Assembly: GCA_012518765.1 (NCBI GenBank)
Contig: JAAYRN010000179.1
Coordinates: 1-39,482 of the forward strand
Direction of reading: 5' to 3'
Source of the DNA: Bacteroidales bacterium
GTDB taxonomy: Bacteria; Bacteroidota; Bacteroidia; Bacteroidales; WCHB1-69
Length of the DNA stretch: 39,482 bases
Translations under genes and position numbers: made by a program
In this document: positions 1 through 6,922 of the stretch, piece by piece
Layout of the letters: every line of letters begins with the position of its first letter
Position numbering within the stretch: the first letter of the stretch is position 1
Notes under the pieces: generated by a model
Databases searched by the model: none
What the model was told of the DNA's origin: nothing
The model's input: the letters and a program-made list of their open reading frames with translations, nothing else

Positions 1-345
1 AACATGACAGATGCTTTAAAATTTAATTTACAGCTGTAGTTAGATAGTATCTTTATAAAAGCAAGTTTAAAAATTGGTGGAAATATTTTTTGAAAAGAGA
101 GCCAAAAAGACACTTTCCATTTATTCATCATCCTTTTGAAGTTAAATGCAGCGGTAGCTAACATAATATTGATAGTATCGCTTACCTTCTCTTTTATAAA
201 AGTTTCGATTTAGTCTATGGTCTGATTTAAAATGTCCAATTATCGGTTTTATAACTGTCCTCTTTTTATGGGCATTGCTGATTTTCTTTTGTTTATAGTA
301 ACTATCTGATTTTTTAGAGAACGGAGCTATCACTGGGATATGCTT
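1..345 (-). pseudogene. Decayed IS5-type transposase, C-terminal fragment
   Basis: Read on the minus strand, the fragment has the end of an IS5-superfamily DDE transposase: a basic stretch, then the signature around HKKRTVIKPIIGHFKSDHRL and NRNFYK, which normally continues into G-D-x-I-N and a hydrophobic helix. Here the continuation (DTINIMLATAAFNFKRMMNK) is in another frame, so a one-base insertion near 180-188 breaks the gene. Upstream (higher coordinates) homology stops near 345 at a TAA, so the N-terminal two thirds, including most of the catalytic domain, are missing. Past the frameshift the reading frame stays open to the window edge. The piece cannot encode an active transposase. Family assignment is from motif recognition. 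Confidence 0.8.
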
Positions 346-396
346 TTATTGACACAACGAATACGAAAAAGAAAAATACAATTATAAATCATTGAT

Positions 397-419
397 ATAT
401 AGTAAGTAAAGTTGGTGTT
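397..419. repeat. 23-bp dispersed repeat, copy 1
   Basis: This segment matches 18718-18740 at 20 of 23 bases on the same strand; all three differences are A/G transitions. It lies just beyond the truncated transposase fragment, where an IS end could sit, so it may be a leftover terminal repeat. That is inference from position only. Confidence 0.4.
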
Positions 420-523
420 TTTCTAACACTACACATTAGAAGTTTTTTACTCAAAAATCATTATAAGATTTTTCGTTATCAACAAATTACATATAAATTT
501 ACATATAGCGTGTTGTCTATCTT

Positions 524-2245
524 CTACTCATTTTCTTCAGGAAACACACAGTCTTTTACATCTTTAGATATTCTCATGGCACAAAAGTTTGGACCACACA
601 TGGTACAAAAATCAGATTCTTCTTCGTCTGCACCTTTTCTACTTTTAAAAAACTCATAGGCTTTGTCGGGGTCTAATGCCAAGCTAAATTGATCTTTCCA
701 ACGGAATTCAAAGCGAGCTTTGCTCATGGCATTGTCGCGTATGTGGGCGGTAGGATGTCCTTTGGCAATATCGGCGGCGTGGGCAGCAATTTTATAAGTA
801 ATAATTCCTGTACGCACGTCCTCCTTGTCGGGCAAGCCCAAATGTTCTTTGGGAGTTACATAACACAACATAGCTGTTCCGTACCAACCTATCATTGAAG
901 CACCTATAGCCGAAGTAATGTGGTCATAAGCGGGAGCGATATCGGTAACCAAAGGTCCCAAGGTGTAAAAAGGAGCATCGTGGCAATATTCTTTTTGTTT
1001 ATCTACGTTGATTTTAATCTTGTGCATAGGTACATGTCCGGGTCCCTCTATCATAACCTGTACATCGTGTTTCCATGCTATTTGAGTTAATTGTCCTATG
1101 GTTTTTAGTTCGCCAAACTGGGCGGCATCGTTGGCATCGTGTATACTGCCCGGACGCAAACCATCTCCCAATGAAACTCCTGTATCATAAGCCTTTAATA
1201 TTTCACAAATTTCTTCAAAATATGTATAAAGGAAGTTTTCTTTTTTGTGATGTAAACACCATTTGGCGATAATAGAACCTCCGCGTGAAACTATGCCTGT
1301 CAAGCGTTTGGCAGCTAAAGGAATATGCTCTTGCAACAAACCCGCATGAATGGTAAAATAATCAACTCCCTGTTCGCATTGTTCGATGAGGGTATCGCGG
1401 TAAATTTCCCATGTTAAATCTTCGGCAACTCCATTTACTTTTTCAAGTGCCTGATAAATAGGAACCGTACCTATAGGAACGGGACTGTTTCTGATAATCC
1501 ATTCGCGGGTTTCGTGTATGTTGGCTCCGGTTGATAAATCCATCAATGTATCGCCACCCCAATAGCAGCTCCACAGCGATTTTTCCACCTCCTCTTCTAT
1601 CCCCGACGAAAGTGCCGAATTACCTATATTAGTATTTATTTTAGTCAAAAAGGCATTACCTATAATCATGGGCTCACATTCTAAGTGATTGATATTAGCA
1701 GGAATAATGGCTCTACCTTCGGCTATTTCTTGGCGTACAAATTCGGGAGTAATGTAAGAATCTATTTCCATTGCCTCTGCATTTTGATTTTCGCGTATGG
1801 CTACGTATTCCATTTCGGCAGTAATAATGCCTTGTTTGGCATAAGCCATTTGGGTAATTCGCTTGCCAGATTTAGCTTTATAAGGCATAGCAATATGCTG
1901 AAAACGTATAGCATCTAATGTTTTATCTTCCATGCGTTTTCTTCCATATTCAGACGAAAGTGTAGAAAGTTGCTCAACATCCTTACGTTCTGTTATCCAT
2001 TTTTCACGTATGCGGGGAAGTCCTTTTTTAAGGTCTACATCCTGTTGTTTATCGGTAAAAACTCCACTTGTATCGTACACATAAACAGGCGAATTAGGGT
2101 GAAATACTCGCTTACCATTTACCATATCAACCGTATCGGTTAGGGTAATTTTCCGCATAGGAACTGCTATGTCGAATAATTTTCCTTGTATATATATTTT
2201 TTCAGATGAAGGGTATGTTTTTTTTATTTTTTTATTGATATTCAT
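524..2245 (-). CDS. thiC: Phosphomethylpyrimidine synthase ThiC
   Basis: ThiC is a cytosolic radical-SAM enzyme that converts 5-aminoimidazole ribotide into hydroxymethylpyrimidine phosphate, the pyrimidine half of thiamine. The 573-residue product has the usual length, an N-terminal ThiC-associated segment, the internal barrel, and the C-terminal cluster-binding motif with cysteines 547, 550 and 555 (CTMCGPNFC). The ATG at 2245 follows the A-rich leader AAAAGGATAATTCA. It ends in TAG. The gene stands alone: no other thi gene is in the window, and the divergent neighbour encodes a DUF2156 protein. No TPP riboswitch consensus is visible in the 158 bases upstream. A -7-like box lies at 2295-2302. 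Identification is very secure. Confidence 0.98.
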   Translation of the reverse strand: MNINKKIKKTYPSSEKIYIQGKLFDIAVPMRKITLTDTVDMVNGKRVFHPNSPVYVYDTSGVFTDKQQDVDLKKGLPRIREKWITERKDVEQLSTLSSEYGRKRMEDKTLDAIRFQHIAMPYKAKSGKRITQMAYAKQGIITAEMEYVAIRENQNAEAMEIDSYITPEFVRQEIAEGRAIIPANINHLECEPMIIGNAFLTKINTNIGNSALSSGIEEEVEKSLWSCYWGGDTLMDLSTGANIHETREWIIRNSPVPIGTVPIYQALEKVNGVAEDLTWEIYRDTLIEQCEQGVDYFTIHAGLLQEHIPLAAKRLTGIVSRGGSIIAKWCLHHKKENFLYTYFEEICEILKAYDTGVSLGDGLRPGSIHDANDAAQFGELKTIGQLTQIAWKHDVQVMIEGPGHVPMHKIKINVDKQKEYCHDAPFYTLGPLVTDIAPAYDHITSAIGASMIGWYGTAMLCYVTPKEHLGLPDKEDVRTGIITYKIAAHAADIAKGHPTAHIRDNAMSKARFEFRWKDQFSLALDPDKAYEFFKSRKGADEEESDFCTMCGPNFCAMRISKDVKDCVFPEENE

Positions 2246-2294
2246 TGAATTATCCTTTTATATTTGATTTATTGATTACTCTTTTAAATATCTG

Positions 2295-2302
2295 CAAAAT
2301 TA
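2295..2302 (-). promoter_or_regulatory. Putative -7 box (TAATTTTG) for thiC
   Basis: On the minus strand the octamer TAATTTTG fits the Bacteroidota -7 consensus TAnnTTTG and lies about 50 bases before the thiC start. A TTTTG at 2326-2330 is a possible -33 element, but its 23-base spacing is a little long. Confidence 0.5.
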
Positions 2303-2403
2303 CTCTTTTTCTGATAGAGTGTAAACAAAATAAGGCATTAAGTGTTATAATATTATTATTTTACACAGAAAACATTAAAATATTTTATTCTATATAACTG
2401 ATT

Positions 2404-3291
2404 ATGCTTTCGTTCAAACCAGTAGAACTGTCAGACAAACCCTTGTTACAACCTTTTTTATACAAACATCAAAAACTGCTTTGCAATTGGAGTTTTCCCA
2501 ACATGATTCTGTGGCACGATGCTTATTTGCCTTATTACACGCTTGTTGACAACATATTACTCGTAGCTGCTATGAAAGATAAACCAATCTATGGTTTTCC
2601 TATCGGCGAAGGAGATATACAGTCAGCCATAAACGTTTTGATTGAACACACAAAAAAACACAATCACGTTTTAACCTTAGCTTTTTTAACAGAAGAAATG
2701 AAGGAAACCTTAGAGTCGCTGTTTCCCAATCGATTTAACTTTGAGGAAGATAGAGGAACTTTTGACTATATATATAATGTAAGCGATTTGTTGCATTTAA
2801 AAGGAAAGAAATACCAATCTAAACGCAATCATATTAACCAGTTTAAGAAAAAATATAACTACACATACCACCCATTAACCGTAAAAGACATTCCCGAATG
2901 TTTGGAAATGCAAAGCCAGTGGTATGATGAAAATGAATGTAGTACAGACTCCTGTTCTTTGGAATTAGAGAATTGTGCCGTCAAACGTGGATTGGGCTTT
3001 TTCGGACAAATGGACATGAAAGGCGGTGTTTTACGAGTAAACAACAAAATAATAGCCTTCACCTTAGGGCAAGCCTTAAACAAAGATGTTTTTGAAGTAA
3101 ATATAGAGAAAGCTTTTAAGGATTATCACGGAGCTTACACCATGATTAATCAACTATTTGTAGAAGCTGAAATGCAAAACTATCAATATGTTAACCGTGA
3201 AGAAGATTTGGGTATACCCTCTATACGCAAGGCAAAACTATCGTATTATCCCACTATTATTTTAAAAAAATATAAAGCTACTCTAAAGTAA
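2404..3291 (+). CDS. DUF2156 (phosphatidylglycerol lysyltransferase-like) protein
   Basis: The 295-residue soluble protein resembles the stand-alone DUF2156/LPG-synthase C-terminal domain proteins of Bacteroidales, which have a tandem GNAT-like fold. The best signature is the basic stretch GKKYQSKRNHINQF (about residues 134-147), followed by the second acyltransferase-like half ending in REEDLGIPSIRKAKLSYYP. No membrane segment of the full MprF type is present, so lysyl-lipid synthesis should not be assumed; an aminoacyl- or acyl-transfer role on an unknown acceptor is an inference. It starts at the only well-placed ATG and is followed after 5 bases by a GNAT gene, so the two are probably co-transcribed. 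Confidence 0.85.
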   Translation: MLSFKPVELSDKPLLQPFLYKHQKLLCNWSFPNMILWHDAYLPYYTLVDNILLVAAMKDKPIYGFPIGEGDIQSAINVLIEHTKKHNHVLTLAFLTEEMKETLESLFPNRFNFEEDRGTFDYIYNVSDLLHLKGKKYQSKRNHINQFKKKYNYTYHPLTVKDIPECLEMQSQWYDENECSTDSCSLELENCAVKRGLGFFGQMDMKGGVLRVNNKIIAFTLGQALNKDVFEVNIEKAFKDYHGAYTMINQLFVEAEMQNYQYVNREEDLGIPSIRKAKLSYYPTIILKKYKATLK

Positions 3292-3296
3292 AAATC

Positions 3297-4391
3297 ATGA
3301 TTGTTTACGCCGATAATAATTTAAAAAAAGAAGTAGAACGTATATGGAGAATTAGCTTCCCTGATGATTCTTACGACTTTACCGATTTTTATTTTCGCAC
3401 AAAATATAAAAACGAAAACACTCTGATTTGGATGGAAAATGGTAAAGCCGCCGCCTGCTTGCAAATGCTACCCTATACATTTACGTATTACAACCAACTG
3501 ATACCCATAGCCTACATTTCGGGTGCAGCCACACTTCCCGAATTTAGAAACAAAGGTATTATGAAAAAACTCCTCACACATGCCTACTATGAAATGCTAA
3601 AAAAAGACATTCCCCTAAGCATCTTAATTCCTCAAGAACCTTGGTTAGTAGATTTTTATGAACGTTTGGGATATACCAACTCTTTTATGTATACCTCTGA
3701 AAAATTTCAAACCAAAAGCAATTACAAGCCCTGTGATACATATAATATTGAAGAAATAAATGACAACAACAAACACGATGCCTACCGTTTTTATGCAAAC
3801 TATTTCGTAAAAGAAAATCTATGTTTACAAAAAAGTAAAAACGATTTCGATGCTTTGATTGAATTGTATCAACTCGAAAATGGGCGTATTTTTTTAGCCT
3901 TATCCCAGCAAAACATTCACGGTATTTGTTTTACAAATCCTATGGATAATCAAATCATAATTAAAGATTGTGTGGGCACACATGCCAAGGTTAAATCGAG
4001 TTTATTACAGCACGTGGCTATTACCTATTTTCCCAAAGAAATTAGTATACAATCGGAAGGAAATGATGAGAAAAACAACATCACAAAAGGCATGGCTCGT
4101 GTTATTGATACAGAAAAAATGCTAAAACTTTTCGCAAACGCACATAAAAACCTGACATTTGAATTCGACTTACACGACCCTCAACTAATAGAAAATCAAG
4201 TAAGATATAGGATTGAAAATGGAGTGTATAAAAAAACAGCTATCGAAACAAACTTTGATTCAGACAGGAGAAACACAATAAATATCAATCTATTAACTCG
4301 ATTATTATTAGGATATAAAATCAATGATTTGGATGCAGTTTATCATCATTTTCCTTGTAAATATCCCTATATGAGTTTAATGATGGACTAA
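3297..4391 (+). CDS. GNAT family N-acetyltransferase
   Basis: The 364-residue protein has an N-terminal GNAT domain: the acetyl-CoA pyrophosphate-binding loop reads RNKGIM (residues 84-89), preceded by the strand AYISGAATLPEF and followed by the helix and the strand ending FYERLGY. The long C-terminal part (about 150-364) lacks obvious GNAT motifs and may correspond to the second domain seen in Eis-like two-domain acetyltransferases; that is a guess from length and order. The acceptor is unknown. It sits 5 bases behind the DUF2156 gene, an arrangement that suggests paired acyl- or aminoacyl-transfer activities. Confidence 0.85.
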   Translation: MIVYADNNLKKEVERIWRISFPDDSYDFTDFYFRTKYKNENTLIWMENGKAAACLQMLPYTFTYYNQLIPIAYISGAATLPEFRNKGIMKKLLTHAYYEMLKKDIPLSILIPQEPWLVDFYERLGYTNSFMYTSEKFQTKSNYKPCDTYNIEEINDNNKHDAYRFYANYFVKENLCLQKSKNDFDALIELYQLENGRIFLALSQQNIHGICFTNPMDNQIIIKDCVGTHAKVKSSLLQHVAITYFPKEISIQSEGNDEKNNITKGMARVIDTEKMLKLFANAHKNLTFEFDLHDPQLIENQVRYRIENGVYKKTAIETNFDSDRRNTININLLTRLLLGYKINDLDAVYHHFPCKYPYMSLMMD

Positions 4392-4458
4392 ATAAACTGA
4401 GTGTGATTTTTTATCAAAAAAATATTCATAAAAACGATAAACATATTAAAAAAAGTTG

Positions 4459-4466
4459 TACTTTTG
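4459..4466 (+). promoter_or_regulatory. Putative -7 box (TACTTTTG) for rpsT
   Basis: TACTTTTG matches the Bacteroidota -7 consensus TAnnTTTG and sits 47 bases before the rpsT start codon, after the end of the upstream GNAT gene. No clear -33 TTG was found at the expected distance. Confidence 0.6.
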
Positions 4467-4512
4467 CACTTTGAAAAAAATTGAAGTAAATTTTATTGAT
4501 AAATAAAAAAAT

Positions 4513-4767
4513 ATGGCAAATCATAAATCAGCACTAAAACGAATCAAACAAAACGAAAAAAGACGTTTACGAAATCGTTATTGGGGCAAAACCATGCGTA
4601 ATGCACTTAAAAAAGCAAGAAACATACAAGAAGCTTCTGAGCTACAAAGTAAAATGCCAGAAGTAGTATCTTTAATTGATAAAGCCGCTAAGAAAGGCGT
4701 TATACACAAAAACAAAGCCGCTAATTTAAAATCAGGTTTGATGACTAAATTAAATAAGATGGCTTAA
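4513..4767 (+). CDS. rpsT: 30S ribosomal protein S20
   Basis: S20 is a small primary 16S rRNA-binding protein of the 30S subunit. The 84-residue, strongly basic product begins MANHKSALKRIKQNEKRR, the characteristic S20 N-terminus, and ends with the typical HKNKAANLKSGLMTKLNK helix. It has its own promoter-like box at 4459 and a strong intrinsic terminator at 4808, so it is probably a single-gene transcription unit. Confidence 0.98.
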   Translation: MANHKSALKRIKQNEKRRLRNRYWGKTMRNALKKARNIQEASELQSKMPEVVSLIDKAAKKGVIHKNKAANLKSGLMTKLNKMA

Positions 4768-4807
4768 TTGGATTAGAGTTTTTTTCATTGGTTTAAAAGT
4801 TTTACAG

Positions 4808-4842
4808 AAAAGCCGTTCGAGGAGAATGGCTTTTCGCTTTTT
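4808..4842 (+). terminator. Intrinsic terminator after rpsT
   Basis: AAAAGCCGTTC (4808-4818) pairs with GAATGGCTTTT (4824-4834) as an 11-bp stem with one G-U pair and a 5-base loop, followed by CGCTTTTT. Confidence 0.85.
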
Positions 4843-5015
4843 ATAGCCCTTCCGTATTGAAAACTCAAAAAAAAGCATTTTCTCCCCTATCTAACAGTCT
4901 TCCAAAGTTTCATCCCATACAATAAACACTTTAAAAGTTCTTTTTTTGAAAATAATTCATAAAAAACAAAACTTTTTCGCAAAGCTTTCGTATAAACAAG
5001 CAGATTTAAAAAAGT

Positions 5016-5798
5016 ATGGAAAATATCTATCGTATAAAAAAGGTCATTCATAACTATTATCGCGTCAACAAAGAACTGTCTTTTGGAGGGGGTCCTACCG
5101 AAGACGGAGAAAAATATATAGAAAAAGTAAATATTGAAAAGGAAATATTAAATTATTTTGGATTACCGCTAACAAGTAAATACATCAAACTAATATGGAG
5201 TATTTTTGATATTTCAGAGAACATAGATGAAGTAACTTCCATTTTACTGGAAGAGTTAGAAAAAAAATCCAACGAATTTAAGGCATCCAAAGAAAAGAAC
5301 ATGAGTTCTAAACTCTTAGAAGGAGTAAAAAACAACAAAGAAGCCTTTGATTTATTTCCCGATATTGAAATTGACTTGAACCTATATACCTTGTTTATTT
5401 ACAACGAAATACTTATCCAACAAAAACAGGATATTGAGTTAGTTATTCAAGAATTTGAAAAAATAAAAGGGAAAGAAAGTTTAATGAATATATACCAGCT
5501 CAGTCAATTAGCTAATGATTATGAAACAAGCTCGTATTATAAAATGCTTAAAAATAAGCAATTATTTTTCTTAGATGACTTTATAAACTGGTGTAAAACA
5601 AGAGATAACCAAAAAATAAACAGTCATTTAAACATAGCTATAAAAAACGAAGATGCCATCCAATCCCTTTGTTTAGCTTTTCGATTGTTTTTATATTACA
5701 AAAATCAAGGATATTCCATGGAAAAGGCTAAAAAACATTCGGGACTCATCAACGACCGTGTGTTTAAATTAGTACAATATGTATACACACATTCCTGA
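5016..5798 (+). CDS. Hypothetical protein, not recognised
   Basis: A 260-residue, lysine- and glutamate-rich, mostly helical-looking soluble protein without signal peptide, membrane segment or catalytic motif that I recognise. The N-terminus begins MENIYRIKKVIHNYYRVNKE and carries a glycine-rich turn (FGGGPTEDGE). The C-terminus has another helical block ending YSMEKAKKHSGLINDRVF. It is flanked on both sides by terminators (4808 and 5848), so it looks like an independent unit. The 248 bases upstream hold the rpsT terminator and otherwise AT-rich DNA without a clear -7 box. It is probably a real gene because the frame is long and continuous and no competing frame has coding character. Confidence 0.75.
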   Translation: MENIYRIKKVIHNYYRVNKELSFGGGPTEDGEKYIEKVNIEKEILNYFGLPLTSKYIKLIWSIFDISENIDEVTSILLEELEKKSNEFKASKEKNMSSKLLEGVKNNKEAFDLFPDIEIDLNLYTLFIYNEILIQQKQDIELVIQEFEKIKGKESLMNIYQLSQLANDYETSSYYKMLKNKQLFFLDDFINWCKTRDNQKINSHLNIAIKNEDAIQSLCLAFRLFLYYKNQGYSMEKAKKHSGLINDRVFKLVQYVYTHS

Positions 5799-5847
5799 TT
5801 ATCAATTTTTGAAGTTTGCATTTGTTAATATATAATTGTTATTGTTG

Positions 5848-5881
5848 CGGAAAGATTTAAAAGTATCTTTCCGTTTTTTTT
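5848..5881 (+). terminator. Intrinsic terminator
   Basis: CGGAAAGAT (5848-5856) and ATCTTTCCG (5865-5873) form a perfect 9-bp stem around an 8-base loop, followed by eight T residues. Confidence 0.9.
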
Positions 5882-5955
5882 ATCAGAAAAATAGCATTAT
5901 TTCAATAATTATTGTATTTATTGCAAAACTTTCAATTTACTGTGTTTATTTTTAA

Positions 5956-5963
5956 TAACTTTG
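5956..5963 (+). promoter_or_regulatory. Putative -7 box (TAACTTTG)
   Basis: TAACTTTG matches TAnnTTTG and lies about 55 bases before the barrel gene at 6018, just after a terminator, so it probably drives the barrel gene and pheT. Confidence 0.6.
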
Positions 5964-6017
5964 TAAATTATATTTGTACACAAGAATTTATACATAAAAA
6001 AGAATTATATTCCATAA

Positions 6018-6908
6018 ATGAAACGCATAATCAGCATATTATGTTTTATTTACGTCTTTAGTCAAATGGGTTATGCCCAATACTATAAAGGTCCACAAAA
6101 CAAATGGAATATCAGTATGCACATAGGAATGAATAGTTTTTTTGGAGACGTATCTAATACCAAAAACAAATTTATATTCAGCGATCCTTTTACAAAAGAC
6201 TTTTATATGAACCGTAACGCAATGTATCAATTGTCGTTAGGCTACGATATACTTCCAGCTTGGAATTTAAAATTCAACGTTTTATACGGAAATTTACAAG
6301 GTGAAGGCAATGATTTGGGTTTGAAATTCAAATCGTTTTATACTCATGAATTTAGCTTTATCAATTCCTTAGATATATTATCCATAGTAGGCATAGATGA
6401 ATGGGGTTTTAACGTCCACTTAGGAGCGGGCGTTTACTCCTATAAAACGGTATTGGTAAGTGGAACCCAAGAAACCATACCACGACCTAATAATCAACAT
6501 TTTATATATTCATTTTCCATGCCTTTTGGAATTGGGTTTGCTTATAATTTTGATGAAAATTGGAAAACTAAAGTCGATTTAATATATCGTTGGATAGAAA
6601 AAGACGACTTAGATGGGTATGTTTCTGATATGAAAAAATTTGAAGGTTTTTCTTATGTAAGTATAGGCTTTCAATACTCTTTCAATATTTCGCCCATGCA
6701 CCGTAGAACCAACGTACGCAAACATTTTAAACAAATAAACAACTACAACTTTTCGGCTATGGGAAAAGATCAAACTCATATAGAATACCGAAAAAGAAAA
6801 CGACAAGGAAACCTACAACCCGTTAACGATTATAATCGCAAACAACGAATGAGGCACAACTCTTCCATTCATAGAAAACATTTTCAAAAATTAAAACTTA
6901 GACGATAA
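6018..6908 (+). CDS. Outer-membrane beta-barrel protein
   Basis: The 296-residue product starts with a cleavable signal peptide (MKRIISILCFIYVFSQMGYA, then QYYKG). Alternating aromatic/polar strands typical of a small outer-membrane barrel follow from about residue 28 to 227, for example WNISMHIGMNSFFGD and FSYVSIGFQYSFN. The general appearance recalls PorG/DUF6089-like barrels of Bacteroidota, but I cannot assign it to that family. The last 65 residues are unusual: a hydrophilic tail very rich in Arg, Lys, Asn and His, which would lie outside the barrel. pheT follows after 14 bases, so both probably share a transcript. Whether the tail binds nucleic acid, lipopolysaccharide or peptidoglycan is not evident. 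Confidence 0.75.
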   Translation: MKRIISILCFIYVFSQMGYAQYYKGPQNKWNISMHIGMNSFFGDVSNTKNKFIFSDPFTKDFYMNRNAMYQLSLGYDILPAWNLKFNVLYGNLQGEGNDLGLKFKSFYTHEFSFINSLDILSIVGIDEWGFNVHLGAGVYSYKTVLVSGTQETIPRPNNQHFIYSFSMPFGIGFAYNFDENWKTKVDLIYRWIEKDDLDGYVSDMKKFEGFSYVSIGFQYSFNISPMHRRTNVRKHFKQINNYNFSAMGKDQTHIEYRKRKRQGNLQPVNDYNRKQRMRHNSSIHRKHFQKLKLRR

Positions 6909-6922
6909 ATTAATATTTACTC

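Noticed and set aside
2246..2403. TPP riboswitch upstream of thiC
   Set aside because: None of the conserved sequence blocks was seen on either strand; recorded as an absence, not a feature.
4980..5000. AAAGCTTT palindrome before the hypothetical gene
   Set aside because: Too short and without a second copy or promoter context.
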